Source of the DNA: Takakia lepidozioides
Taxonomy: Eukaryota > Streptophyta > Takakiopsida > Takakiales > Takakiaceae
Reading direction: 5' to 3'
Assembly (NCBI GenBank): GCA_030704615.1
Contig: CM060733.1
Span: 52,824,001 to 52,888,000, forward strand
Length of the DNA stretch: 64,000 bases
The notes below the pieces were generated by a model that was given only the letters and a program-made list of their open reading frames with translations, was not told the DNA's origin and did not search any database. Below, one piece after another: positions 39,124 through 51,720 of this stretch. The first letter of the stretch is position 1. Each line of letters starts with the position of its first letter. The translations under genes and the position numbers were made by a program.

Positions 39124-40326
39124 CGTGTCTCCAGTGCGGATATAGTCCAACATAGCTGAATCCTCATGTATATCTTTGGCGCCACCTTGCTCATTGCTGG
39201 CCTCAGGGTCCTCAGACGCTCGGTCTACAGTCATCTTTGTTGTAGGTCCAACCTGGCCTTCCGCTGCCAAGATACACAGAAATGCAGATGCATGCCATCT
39301 GGGCACCATCTCCTCGTCCGTCTCATCATGCAACCGAGCTTCAGTGTCATCCTGCTGGCTCGTGCATGGATTGCGATTCAACCCATCCGCATCCCGATTG
39401 ACTCGGCCGGGTCAATGTTCCACCTGAAAGTCATATTCCTGGAGTATAAGTGTCTACCGTGCAAGCTTTCCTGTAAGCTTGTCTGACTCCATCAACCACT
39501 TGAGTGGCTGGTGATTCGTAACAAGGGTGAAGAGATTGCCGTATAGATAACACCTGAAGTGTGTCACGGCCCACACTGCAGCTAAGCACTCTCCCTCATA
39601 TGAGTTATACTTAGCCTCTGCAGCGTTGTTCGAGTGGCTAGCATAAGCCACTACGAACTCTCTTCCCTCATCATCCACCTGTGTGAGCACCGCTCCAAGC
39701 CCCAGCATGCTCCAATCTATATGCAGCTGAAAAGGACACCCTCCGGATAGGTCGTTTCAAGATGGGCGCCGAGGTCAACCTCGCCTTGAGCTCTTGAAAA
39801 GTTTGTTCTTGCTCATCTTCCCACTGCCACTCCTGGTCCAACTTGATCAACTTGGTTAGAGCCTTTGCAATGGCACTAAATCCCTTGACAAACCGTCTAT
39901 AATAGTTTGTCAACCCCATAAAAGCTCAAACTCGGCTCACATCCGTGGGGCGTGGAATCTGTGCAATGGCCTCTACCTTAGTCTGCTGTACCCCCAATCC
40001 TCCAGGATATATCATGTGACCCAGATACTCAATTTGGTTGAGGAAAAACTTGCACTTCCCCGGATGTAACTTCAATCCGTGCGCCCTCAAGCGCTCAAAT
40101 ACCACCTGAAGGTGTCTCTCATGCTCCTCCACCGTAGCACTAAAGATGATGATGTCATCTATGTAGCACCGAGCAAACTCCACCCCTGCTAGAATCTTGT
40201 CCATGACTCTCTGAAACTCTGCAGGAGCGTTCTTAAGCCCAAATGGTAAGAACCGCCACTGGTATAGGCAATCCTTCCCGTGCTCATTGATCCCCCAGAA
40301 TGTCGTCTTCTGCTTATCCGCCTCCT
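39124..40326 (-). pseudogene. RT C-terminal half and RNase H, copy C
   Basis: CYIDDIIIFSA (about 40170), GLTNYYRRFVKGFS (about 39900), MLGLGAVLTQVDDEGREF (39708) and TNHQPLKWLM (about 39510, His-Gln pair kept but the preceding Asp of TDHQ changed to Asn). The frame breaks at about 40340, 39925 and 39755. The Asp to Asn change hits an RNase H catalytic position, a sign of decay independent of indels. Confidence 0.88.
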
Positions 40327-41445
40327 CACTAGAAGAAAAACGCGGAATAACCACTGGCCCCCTTAACCACTCTTGTCTTTTATCACTCTATAAATCACTC
40401 CAAGTAATGGTAACCACTGGTCAGTGGTTAATTCCGATGAAATGCCACGGTGGCATCATATGGAGTGGTTGGAAGTGGTTTTAACCACTGAGTAATCCAC
40501 GTGTAATATTTAATTTTATATTTATTATTCGAGATTTAGTCAAATATTTATATTAATAATGATAATATCCGACATGGACGAGTACAGTGATAAATTATGA
40601 GTGGTTAAAGACACCTCAGTGATGGAAAGTGGTTGAAACCACTTTCTACTCCACGTGTAATAATTTTTTTTTTAAGATTTTTATCATTTCAAAATATATT
40701 ATTCCACGTAGACGATGATAGTATACGTAGATCTGGAGTGGTTAAAGACCCCCCAGTGATTGGTACCACTTGCACAATGGTGGAATGTGAGTGGTTAAGA
40801 CCCTTTTGTAACTAGAACCACTCTTCAAGTGGGCACTTGTGAGTGGTTACATACACGTGAGTGATTGATACTACTTTTGTGGTGGGTTGTGAGTGGTTGA
40901 AGACACATGAGTGATGGGAGGTGATTGAAACCACTTGCTACTACACATGTAATAATTCAATTTTTATTTAAGATTTATCATTTCAAAATATATTTAATTA
41001 TGAACTATATTATTCCACGTGGACGGGGACAGTATACGTAAATCTGGAGTGGTTAAAGACCCCCATTGATTGGTACCACTTTGAGAGTGGTGTAGAGTGA
41101 GTGGTTACAGACCATTTAGTAACTGGAACCACTCGTCGTGGTTGGAACCACTCGGCCAGTGGTTACGCGTTAGTGATTACATACACACCAGTGATTGGTA
41201 TTACTTCTGTGGTGAAAAACTTTAGTGGTTTGTGTGTTGATGGAAAACCCAAAATCCATCCATCTATCGCTACATTCATCCATCCAGTCATGAGTGAGGG
41301 GACTTAGCGTTTTTTTTGTCTTCCCTGCCATTGTGGCATCTCTTTGTTTTCTTTGTGTCGAGTTTGATCGTGAAAGACAAACATGACAGAGCTATGTTTG
41401 TTTTCTTATAGTGTCGAGTCTGATCATGAGAGACGACAAGCGGAG

Positions 41446-41776
41446 CTGGTGGGATAGGGACAGACATGGACTCAAGACCTAGAATCGGGGCATGAAGGTG
41501 TGCACGATGGGTGGACAACCGCGATCGCAAGGTGTGGCTTTTTCTCAATGTACAATGTCGAGCGAAGCTGGTGGGATAGGGGGCAGACAGGGACTCAAGA
41601 CCTAGAATCGGGGCATGAAGGCGTGCACAATGATGGGACAACCGCGATCGCAAGGTGTGGCTTTTCTCAATGTACAATGACGAGCGAAGCTGGTGGGATA
41701 GGGGGCAGACATGGACTCAAGCCCTAGAATCGGGGCATGAAGGCATGCACGATGGTGGGACAACCGCGATCGCGGG
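41446..41776. repeat. 121-bp tandem repeat inside the CACTA element
   Basis: About 2.7 units, each with GCTGGTGGGATAGGG, ACTCAAG(A/C)CCTAGAATCGGGG and ACAACCGCGATCGC. The units are about 90% alike by eye. Open frames here repeat the same peptide and are not genes. Confidence 0.85.
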
Positions 41777-43001
41777 GTTTGATACTCATGGGAGAAGGAA
41801 CAACATTCTGAATTACAGTAGGAGGTCATGAAAGTGCTTGAGTGCTATGGAATGGGTGTCTCTGCTGGTAAAGTGTTGTTGGTGTACTGCCTTTAGATGT
41901 TGCTCATGCCAGCAGTACAATCATTAAAGTAGGGGATGTCTTGTGTGAAGAGATGGTGAAAGGATTGTTGAACATCTGCTAAACTTAGTTGGAAAGAGGA
42001 CACAAATGAAGGATAGTGGGGAAGAATGCCAATGACATATGAAGAGGGCAATGTACCTACTATGGGGGTAGGCTGTAGCTTTTCTGAAAGAAGATATCAG
42101 GTGGCATGCATTTGTTGCCTACTGCTTGTATCAATCAGCTTAGGAACATTCATAGACTGAATCTATATTCAGTGGGGCATAAGGGTCTTTCAAATAGTTT
42201 AAATGCAGTTTTAAGGAGGAGTTAAAAGTGGGGGCTCTGTGATATCATGCCCTCTTCATGCAAAGGGAAAGAGAAGAGAAATCTGAAATAAAGAAGCTAG
42301 GGTTTTGCATTTTCATTTAAGTAGATGTGAATGATGTCAAAACACCATGCATCAGTGTACAATCCATGGGCAGGATATGAAGGGGTAGCAATGTCATGCC
42401 AAAGGGGATCTATTTCTTAGATAGCTGTAGTATTAATAAAGAAGGAAAAGGAGAGCTCATGTGTAGAAACTAGGGCCTTTGCATTTTGGTTTACAGTAGA
42501 GTAAGTGACACACATATTTCTGCATCACTTACCTAGTCCAAGTATGGGCCAGTGGGGTATCTATGATATGTTTACACTGTGGATAGGATCTGAATCTGTA
42601 TAAGGATCAGAATGTACACCCTGTGATTTTCCAATGATGACATCTGTAGGGAAGAAGAACCCTGGCATATATGATGATCTGTTCACTAAAGAGACCCAAT
42701 AACAATTTAGATGACCTCAGCCCTGTCCATGTCTTCTCTTCCGCTGCGGCGTGGATAAGGGTATAAAGTCTCTGGTCATAAATAGATTTAGAATGAATTA
42801 AGTAGGTCATAGGGCAGGGCCATGGATCACTGCTCAAGAAACAGTTAACTATAGTTTACCAGAAGGGTTTCATGCCCCTTCTTTTTCACACTACTGTGTG
42901 GCTTTTCCTTAATGTAGGATGTGAAGAAGTTTGTCCATCCTGCAAATGTGGGCTTTTGGCTCCTGTTAGTACGGTATTCTTCCTGATGTTTACAAGGTTC
43001 T

Positions 43002-43290
43002 TGGGAGAATCAGCTTGGTCTTAGCAGCCCGCTGATTCATTTCCTGATTCAACCTATTTCAGCCTGTTTTGCCCTCTTATCAGACTCGGGCCTGATATGC
43101 ATATTGAATTCTGTAAGTTAGCTCGTTGGTGCAAGAGAGAGAGTCAGCTTGGTCTTAGCAGGCCGTGAGGGCACCTTCTTCTTCAACCTATTTTCAGCCT
43201 GTTTTGCCCTCTTATCAAACTCAGGCCTAATATGCATATTGAATTCTGTTAAGTTAGCTCATTAGTGCAAGAGAGAGAGTCAGGTTGGTC
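43002..43290. repeat. About 140-bp duplicated block inside the CACTA element
   Basis: Two units share CAGCTTGGTCTTAGCAG, TTTTGCCCTCTTATCA and ATGCATATTGAATTCTGT. The same block reappears, split by an insertion, at 51406-51705 beside the second CACTA end. The sequence at 41777-43000 and 43290-43860 shows no recognisable gene. Confidence 0.8.
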
Positions 43291-44742
43291 TTAGCAAAGA
43301 GCGTGTAACCAGAGCCACTGCTGCCAAAGGCACAAAGTCCTTGACTGATGCAAATGGTGACATAACACCAAGTTCTAGCGGGAGTAAGAGTCAGGTGGGC
43401 CTTCAGGAGGCACCTCTCCATGCAACAGTTTCCGTACTAGAGGTGAGCATGCATGCACCTGTTGGCTATCAGTTCTGTACAATGTGGCCATTTACATGTT
43501 GGGTACTTCAAACTATTAGTAGATGCATTGCTAAATGAAACTGCTAAGGGGTGTTGGGCGTGATGTTTGCAGGTTGAGAAAGCCGCTCTTGATACTGCCA
43601 CCGACAGTGCACCAACTGCGGCGCCTTCAAAGGCAACCCCCAAATATCAACCCCCTGCCACAGTGGCAGATATTCTTATCCTACCAAAAGTACTCTACAC
43701 TTTCAGTGATTGCTTATACTGGGCGGTCCTCATTATCTAGTTTTCAATGTTAGGCTTAGTGCTTTTATCATGGCTGGATTTTGTTGACAGTGTTCTAGCA
43801 CTTAACTCTCTGGGATTCTATTCTATTTTGTGGAGCTTGAATCCCCAATGGTACTTCTTTAAACACTACACTAGTGGTATGTGTTCCTCTAGTTATGTTC
43901 ATAATCACTTGCACATCACTGTAATAGTGGTATAAATTAAAACTGTGGGAGTAGCCAAATGCACACAATTGCCTACATTACCACTTGTATAGTGGTATAA
44001 GTAGTCACATATATATTACTGTACTAGTGGTATGAATTCCTCCAGTGGTATTCCTAATCACTTACACACCACTCTGTTAGTAATGACTCCAATCCACAGT
44101 TCCCACTCAGAGAGACACCATGAATGACTCAAATAGCTTACACACCACTCTGTGGGTAATCATTCCAATGACCTGCTGAGAGACGTCATCCACTCACATA
44201 ACCACTCTGTGAGTGATATTGTATATTCTCAGTTTTCATATAATGACTCTATGAGTCATTTTGTGGTCACTCAACAAGTGGTTTCGGAAGTCATTGAATT
44301 TTTCACTCCATCCATTTCGTAGCACTGACACACTACACGTGTCCTTGCTGAGAATGTCACCACGTGTCGACATAATCTCCAATATCATCCACGGACCACC
44401 GGCTTACACGTCTCCACTACAAAACAGAAGTGGTTACTTTATCACTATGACACGTCAGTTTACCACTGTGACACACCATAAGTGGTTGGTTTACCTCAGT
44501 GACACGTCATTGACATGTCACAGTGGTTAATTTACCACTGTGACACGTCAGCTAACAGGTGGACCCGGACGTGAGTGGTTCGAACCACTGTCCTTAACCA
44601 CCGGTGCCACGTAATGTCTTTTACCACTCACTTGTCCTAATGCACTGGTTCTTCATCACTCTGGGGGCAGAGTGGTTTAGTGTCTTTTACCACTCAAAAT
44701 GAGTGGTTAACAGAGTGGTTTTTCCGCATTTTTCTTCTAGTG

Positions 44743-45290
44743 CCTTGATCAGCAACTGATGATATCTGGATCGTAAATCCAAAGTGCTAAAGACCTTGGC
44801 ATGCCCAATGGCATCAAAGATCTTATCTGGTGTCGGCATGGCATACATATCAGATTGGTCTGACGATTTACAGGCCGGTAATCACCGCACATACGTCTCT
44901 CCGTCCAATTGCCATAGACATCCTTCTTGGCTGGCATCACTGTGGCTGAAGCATACTCTCCACCAGATAGCTCCACCAAACCAGCCTCCCAAAGGTCTTG
45001 AGTCCTCATCTGAATCAAGGACCTCTCCATGTCACTGTATCTATAGGGTCTCCAAAAGATTGGCGTGTCAGTGGCCAATTCAATGCGAATCTCTTGACCC
45101 TTCAGTGCTCCCAAGTCCTTCAAACTGAAGGCAAAGCAATTCCTGTAAGCCCTCAAGAACCGCCGTATACGTCGTCTCTCTCCTCCAGTGACTATAGGTC
45201 CAACATCAGGCTCCCAGTTGTCCTCCGTGACTGCAACCTTGAGTCTAGCAGGCTTAGAGGTAGAAGACGCGTCCCGTGGTTGCTATGCTG
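44743..45290 (-). pseudogene. RT N-terminal half, copy C
   Basis: FSLKDLGALKGQEIRIELAT, TPIFWRPYRYSDMERSL and DYRPVNRQT are clear (45156-44860), followed by a shift into the part that ends at the CACTA insertion. The stretch continues directly into 40326 once the CACTA element is ignored, so the insertion point is within the RT palm, between RSGYHQ and the YIDD box. Confidence 0.88.
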
Positions 45291-45448
45291 CAACCTCTTG
45301 AGCAGTGACCACTGCCTGCTCTGTCAGTGACAATGTCTCATCCTGCCCCATCATCCCATCCTTGAGGACCTCCTCAACCCGAGAAAAAACCCCAACCTCA
45401 TCCATCACCTTGGCTGCCAACTCCCTCTAAACCTCGAGCACCTCCCAC

Positions 45449-46877
45449 GTGTGCCATAGATGCGGCCTGCACCTCGTGGTCCTCACCTATTTGCCCCCAC
45501 TTGCTGCGTGTACCGTCTCGGTAGGCAGAGAGACCATCAAGGGAAGTGTACTCCGTACTCTGCGCTGCTCAGCCATAGCCAAGCTGATAATCCAGGTCAA
45601 GCAATTGAGATCCATTGCTTGCCCCAACACCTGACGACGTGATGCCTCAGAAAGAGATGGCACTGCCGTAGTACCAGTGGTAAAAACCATCGCCCGCCTC
45701 GCGCCGTCAGCATTGGGCTCCAGCTAATTGCTGCAACTGGCTATCCCACAAGAGGCCAGGTCCACCATCCCGGAAAGCATGAGATCCTGGAAAGCTGAGC
45801 AGTGTAGGCAATGCGGCTCGTGGGTGACCCACCTTATTGACCACTGCCAAAGGTGATCGGTCATCGTGTCTTACACGCTGAGACTGCCTCCCTATGTCCA
45901 AAATGCTATCCACCGTCAGGTTTGGTGGCCGTTGCATCCCATCAAATGCACGCTTGAGCAGTGCAGGTGGCATCAAGTTGGTCCACCATAGTTATGGGCG
46001 ATGAGCCCGTGACCCCACTGCAGCTGCATCCAACAACACTGCTATCCCAAGCTAAGACTGCACTTGATGCACACTGGCCATCACCTTGGCCCGAGAATCA
46101 CCCATCAATGGCACATTCTCCAAGATATATGCCGGAGAGTCTGTCTACTGAAGCTGTAAATAGCGTAAGACCCTCAACATCTCCCAAAACAGGCGTGACC
46201 TTGAGTCTTGTAACCCATTGCCATGCCCGGCTGATGAATGCCCTTGGCAGGGCCAACCTGCCACTACCAAGTGAATAGGGCCAACCCGCTCCAAATCACG
46301 CGCCCCCAGTAAAGAGATGTCTGCTGACAAGGCTTGTTGGTATCCACGAACTGCAGACACTGGCAACAAATCAGGGTACTGTTGCACCAACTGAGCAACA
46401 TGGCGCAGTGAGACGCGTCATGCAGTCTCATCCCTCTCCACATACAGGTAACGTCGAACTCGTACACTTGCCTGCAGCACTGCAGCACTACAGCCAATCC
46501 AATGCTGATCCCGCCAAACAAGTCCAGAAGACATATGCCTTCATCCGGGCACTGCCAGACAAGAGAGGTGGTCCCGGTGCAATCACCGCACTCTCCTCCT
46601 CTCCTGACAATATGAAGGCCTCTACCCAGGCTTGTTGCACCCGTCTATCAGCAGCCTGCTGCAAATCCTTGCTCGTACCCCACAATGGAGTGTGAGCAAC
46701 CATGGAAGACAACTCCGCCGTACCATGCATGTCATCTTGCTCTGCTGGAGGTGGCACATCCTCTGCATGGGCATTGCCCTCCAGCAACTCTCCAGGCCAA
46801 CTAACTGCAGTTGTGAAGGCTGCTAGTGTTGGCATCTTGCCCCGTTGGGCAGCAACAACACCCCCAATGAATGTCAC
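45449..46877 (-). pseudogene. C5-cytosine DNA methyltransferase domain, copy C
   Basis: Recognisable parts: the linker with VAAQRGKMPTLAAFTTAV (46877), LFGGISIGLA of motif I (about 46510, followed by a short duplication that shifts the frame), AGWPCQGHSSAG (about 46250), a weak AHR-W-TN motif VIII region (about 46010-45970), and VPSLSEASRRQVLGQAMDLN (about 45600). The domain sits between protease and RT as in A and B. It carries more breaks than the other copies. Confidence 0.88.
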
Positions 46878-46883
46878 AGAGAG

Positions 46884-47330
46884 CTATACACGACGACCAT
46901 CCCCTGACTGCCATCCAGGCCTATAGGATGCTGACTCCTCCCAAAAATCCAGGGTGAAGCCCATGGGATATAACACTGCCCCACCAACGAGGACATCGTA
47001 AGAGACCACATCTGTCACAATGGCCTTGGCTCGCATCACTGAGCCATCTATAGGATGATCCGGCTGTAGTCTAATGGCCAACTCACGCCGTATCATGCCC
47101 CGAGCCTGCTCTGATTCTCCCATAGATGTCTGTATCTGGAAAGGACAAGGCTCCATATCGGCCTCCATGAGGCCCAAACCTGCAATAGCAGCACTGTCCA
47201 ACATCAGTGGTTGAGCTCCCGAATCCAACAAGACCCGCAGTGGCCGGTACCTCTTGCCTGCCGGTCCACTCAAAGAGAAAATGTCATCCTGGTTGTCTAA
47301 CAAGACAACTCCAGGTGTCACCATGGCGCG
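46884..47330 (-). pseudogene. Retropepsin-like protease, copy C
   Basis: VLLDSGAQPLMLDSAAI keeps the catalytic Asp-Ser-Gly but has Asp-Ser in place of the Gly-Arg seen in A and B. YDVLVGGAVLYPMGFTLDFW follows. The frame is open over the whole domain (47324-46884) and ends in a TAG at the same place as in copy A. Confidence 0.83.
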
Positions 47331-47381
47331 CTAAAAGGCTGGCCTAGCTGGCAGCTCCGTCAACCTGGCAGCTGCAGCTTG

Positions 47382-48898
47382 TCATGGCGCAGCCATGGCA
47401 GTCTTGACCCTCAAATTCGACGATCTCTCTGCCACTACACCTTCCACTAACTCCGCAGAAGATGAAGTGACATCCCCACTCTCGCAGAGTGTTGCTGCTA
47501 GTCTGAACACTGCAGCTGGTCTTACCCACGGCGTCGCAATCATGGTTGCCGAGAATAGTGGGGCCTGACACACAGAGGTGGCTGCCCCGAATAACACACT
47601 GGCTGTACTAGCCTTGGCAACAGGTGTCAGTGCTGCACGTGTAGCTCTCCCCAATGGCACAATAACGGCCTCTGCTTTGGTATCCGTCAGGCGAGAACTA
47701 GGTGCCATGGATGTCGTCGACACTGTTTCCTCCAAGATGAATGATTGAGGCAACCTAGCCTGACGGCTTGCCTCCCCACGCTGTGGATCTAACTCCACCT
47801 CTGCACCTCGTGGCTCAAAAACTCGTGCTGCTCCTCGAGTGACGGCTGCAGCAGACTCCACCTACACTAGTGGTAGTGCTGCCCCACACATAAATCCCAT
47901 GTCTCCCATGTATCCTCCGTCAAGATGACGCTGCTAAGGAGAAACAGGAGGTGGACCCTCGGGTCTTGGAGCTGGTACCACCTGAGATGTGGCCATGGCA
48001 GCAAGCCTTTGCTCTAGCTGTTGAAGCCGGTTGGCCATGCCTTGGTCAACGCCCTGACCTCCACGTCCTTGGTCATATTGTGCTTGCCCTCGTTCTGCAC
48101 TTCGTGCCTGACCACCTTGTCCTCTCTGAGGTGCTCCACCTCGCCCTCGGCCACCATTAATTGTTCACTTGGAATTGGCCTTGTCGCAACTCAGGGTCGC
48201 AGCTTCTTTGTCCGTACGCCTTGGTAGTTCCTCTGCAACTCTTGGAAGAACTCCACCACCGGGCTTAATCTAGGCTCATGTGTTGTAGTTGTGGCAGGAA
48301 GAGTAGTAGCACCTTCTGCAGAAGTACCGGCACTACTTGTTCCACTACTAGTGCTGGTAGTGAGAGATATTGGTGCTGATGCAGCTACTGGTCGCGTCGT
48401 GCCTCGAGTAATGGAGACGTGGTTAGGTGACCAATACATCCTCCACTCCTCAATCTCTGCTTCATGTCCTCGCCTGAACTCGTGGTAATCGTACATAGGC
48501 GGGCCTTCCAAATGCTGGAACAGTCCCTTCCACGCCATAAATGGAGTGAACAGCTGTGGATTGCGCATCTGCTGCAAATCACTCCAGCTGTCGAACTCAT
48601 GGATAAAGTCATCCAACTCGATTGTGCCCACAGCTCTAGAGTACGTACGAGGCCCCTTGGTAGCTCCATACATCTCCTCCATGTCGCCCCACAATAATGG
48701 CGAAGAAAACTGCACACCTGTTGATGAAGCCTCCGGGTCTGTGTCAGACTCTACACTAGTTGAGGGTGGAGGTGAAGGTGGTCTGAACCCAATACCTCGT
48801 CTTGTGAACCCACTCTCACTGCTACTGCCTGTAGCTGTACTCCCCTCAAAACCCTTGGGTAACTCCGTGATGACACTCACAACCCGCACCTCCCCCAC
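47382..48898 (-). pseudogene. Gag, copy C (internally deleted)
   Basis: The N-terminal part (MGEVRVVSVITELPKGF, TIELDDFIHEFDSWSDLQQM, PFMAWKGLFQHLEGPP) is open at 48898-48191. The C-terminal part (MESAAAVTRGAARVFEPRG) lies at 47861-47382. Between about 48190 and 48050 the capsid-like segment and both zinc knuckles found in copy B are missing, so roughly 600 bases have been deleted. Confidence 0.85.
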
Positions 48899-50158
48899 GT
48901 GACACTATAAGGCTCTAGTACTAATTCTAATAGTGACACGGGTGGGCACCTGTTGCAGTTTAAGGGTCATATCCCAATGGCTCAGGGAACCTGCACCTGC
49001 ATCCACCGCAAGAACTCCTATGGTTGGTTGGTCATCAACCCAGTCTCACCATAGAAGAAACATCGGTGGTCTTGCTGGTAGCCTCACCACCGACAGCATA
49101 CTCTAGGATTGACCGGTAATCAAATCCGGCCTAATCCCTATGAAAGCAAGCGCCCACACAAAACCAACAAGGCGCACAGTCAAGCATGCAGGTGTTGGGG
49201 GGGGATCCAAACACAAGAAATCAAAACATCAACACCCCCACACCAAAATCCATCTGCAGTGCTGCTCCTACAGAATACCCCAGCCCAAAAACCCGGACTG
49301 ACTCTTTGCCTCCACCTATGGAAAGGTTTTGGCCTACCGAGAGGGTGGAAAGCTATGGGAAGGAGAGACTAAAGCAATTCCTAAACCCAACATGCCCTCA
49401 TCCCGACACTCTTCATTTCCTCTCTAACCATACACTAATGTCAAAAAGTGATAGATGTGTTACAAACAGACAGCTAAGTGATCATCCCTGACTTGAAACA
49501 GCTTTTTCAATAGACCTCAAATAGATGTGGGGAGGATCTAATTTACATTAGAAAAATTCTATAGATTTTTGGTCAGGTCCAAAAAAAACTAAAACCAGGT
49601 TTAGGTAGGTAGATTTCCCCTTTCTGTAGGTCCCTGTGCAAGTTTTGGGTCAAACGGCCTTGGTATGCCAAAGTTATGGCCAAACAGGCTCTATGTAATT
49701 TAAATTAGATCAAAGAACGAATTTCTTTAATTTTTCACACCCAAAACGTTCTCGACATTAAAAGTTGTTCCCAAGTTATCTACGAGTTCCCAACACGTCC
49801 ATGTAGTTCTCACAAATTCCCTGGATTTCACCTGTGTTTCAAACATACACCAGTGAGCTGCTCTGCTCCAGCCAAGATCTGTAGCTATGCCGACTCCGGG
49901 GCTTTGATCCTTCGCATCTAGCACATCCTTCCATGCCACACTTGACGTGCACATGCCTCAGGGAAGCAATCTGAACAACTCCAACTTTGACCACCCACAA
50001 TGAACTCCTTCGCTCGTCATCAGGGCTGCCAAGCTTCTATTGCAAGCACATGTAAATGAATTATGTGGAGCCTGAGTCACACATCTGCCCCTTCAGTTGA
50101 TCACTTGTCTCTCAAGGCATTTTCCCACACCTAAGTGGGTTATACCCTCCTTCACCTT
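48899..50158 (-). other. Leader of copy C
   Basis: 48899-49330 and 49541-49797 match the leader of copy B; 49330-49540 does not. From 49798 to 50158 the sequence is unique to copy C and has no recognisable gene. No LTR is found before the CACTA-type end at 50159. Confidence 0.6.
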
Positions 50159-51059
50159 CACTACAAGAGATGAGCGTTTTTAGGACTACGGATTTGGCGG
50201 AGTCATAAAAACGGCACTAGGTGTACGACTACATAGCGCTGAAATGCGTTGCAGTCATAGTTTTACCACTTTGTAGTAATGGATATCACTACATGACTCC
50301 GGAAAGTTAGGGAGCATTGGTCAAACATTGTTGACCATGATGACAGGGATGGTTTTATGACTAGTGTGATATCTTTGACTACACATGGACGACGTTTCAT
50401 GGAATCTTGTGACTCCGTGACTGAAGATGGTTTTACAGCTCTATTTATACGACTACATCCCTACACGTGTCATTTTGAAAGTACATACATGAATGTATTC
50501 ATCCATTTGATGAGTTTATCCATCGATGACATGGCATGTAAACTTATGAGTCCCTCACTGCAAATTGTTTCATAACTCTATATATATGACTACATCATTA
50601 CACGTGTCATTTAAAAGGCACATACATTAATGAATTCATCCAATGGATGGGTTCATCCCTCCGCCTATACGGTGTGTCGATTTGATATCTGTTCAATAAA
50701 TTGGACCTGGATGGACGTGGCTTAACAAGCATCGCAAGATATATGAGATTAAAATACGCAATGGTCATGGTTGTACAAGGCTAGATCATGTGATGGAAAT
50801 TATTTTGAATCGTTAGATTTTACAGGATCTAACGGTCTAGATTATATAAGATCTAACGGTTTAAGATTACACCGCCGAACTTTACATCGGGCTGGGACTT
50901 AGGCTTTTTTGTCTCTTGCATTTCACCATCTATTTGATGTTGTGTCATGTATGCAGGGGCGTGGGATGGAGGCTTTGCAGACCTTCCTACTCTCTGAGAA
51001 AATGATGCAGGAAGGAGAAGAGGAGGAGGAGAGGAGACGATGGTACCCCTGCCAACTAG

Positions 51060-51061
<2 letters not shown>

Positions 51062-51090
<29 letters not shown>
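51062..51090. repeat. (GA)n microsatellite
   Basis: About 14 GA dinucleotides in a row. It lies in a purine-rich stretch and is not associated with a gene. Confidence 0.95.
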
Positions 51091-51405
51091 CGCTCATGCG
51101 AAGGGTCCTGCTTCAAACCACCACCACCAGCGCAGGCTGTAGGATTTCGAGGATGAGCACAGCCATGGCAGCGCGTACAATGCGTATTGTACGCGGACAT
51201 CCTCACATGTGGCTACGCTCACAAGCGTCCCCAAGGCGACGCTGCTGGCAAGACTGGTACTGTTCTGATTGCTTCAAATATGTGTGGGCTGTAGAAACTG
51301 CACTGTGCCCCTGGGCATTTTTCGAACCGCATTGAATTAAGGTTTCTTCAAACAATTTCAAGCAGATTTCGGCGAGGAGAAGATCCCAACATTCTTGCGA
51401 GCTCG

Positions 51406-51705
51406 CCGTTCTTGGGAGAGTCAGCTTGGTCTTAGCAGGCCGTGTTTCAATCTCTGCCTGCTTAGTTGCACCGTGGTGGTTCGATATCACATACCAATCC
51501 AACATTACCTGACTACAGATACAAGCAGCACACACAAGAGGTCCTTTTGGGTTGATGGTCGGTCAAATCCTCCATGGGTCATGACACAAGGTAAAGGACA
51601 ATGTGGTGAGGATACCTTCTTCTTCGACCTATTTCAGCTTGTTTTGCCCTCTCATCAGACTCGGCCCTGAGATGCATATTGAATTTTGTAAGTTAGCTCG
51701 GTGGG
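51406..51705. repeat. Block shared with the first CACTA element
   Basis: GAGTCAGCTTGGTCTTAGCAG and, after about 160 inserted bases, CTTCTTCGACCTATTTCAGC and ATGCATATTGAATTTTGT match the two units at 43002-43290. The shared order supports one transposon family on both sides. Confidence 0.7.
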
Positions 51706-51720
51706 TGGATCTATGGTTGT

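Larger units (their letters stand above)
40327..44742. mobile_element. CACTA (CMC/EnSpm) element, non-autonomous, 4416 bp
   Basis: Terminal inverted repeats start CACTAGAAGAAAAA on both strands and extend imperfectly over about 28 bases (GCGGAA, then AACCACT). The 3-bp target duplication CCT flanks it (40324-40326 and 44743-44745). Removing the element and one CCT restores the sequence of copy B exactly at this point. Subterminal regions (40350-41230 and 43860-44740) are full of short AGTGGTT/AACCACT words in both orientations, typical binding sites for the family's TnpA-like proteins. No transposase frame is visible inside, so it would move only with a helper. Confidence 0.93.
39124..50158 (-). 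mobile_element. Ty3/gypsy DNMT-bearing retrotransposon, copy C (split by CACTA)
   Basis: Two collinear pieces, 39124-40326 and 44743-about 50158, belong to one insertion interrupted by a CACTA element. The 3' end (integrase, PHD, LTR) is missing. Order from high to low coordinates: leader, gag, protease, methyltransferase, RT, RNase H. It carries many substitutions and indels relative to A and B, so it is the most decayed copy. Its leader ends against a second CACTA-type end at 50159. Confidence 0.88.
50159..51720 (+). mobile_element. Left end of a second CACTA-type element
   Basis: CACTACAAGAGATGAGCG starts at 50159 and is followed by many ACTACA/GACTCC/CACTA subterminal words to about 50680. 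The shared block at 51406-51705 also occurs inside the first CACTA element. The partner terminus (ending TTGTAGTG) was not found, so the right limit is a guess and the element may be truncated. Confidence 0.55.

Noticed and set aside
41288-41829. Repeated minus-strand peptide ORFs in the CACTA element
   Set aside because: They follow the 121-bp tandem repeat and have no homology-like features.
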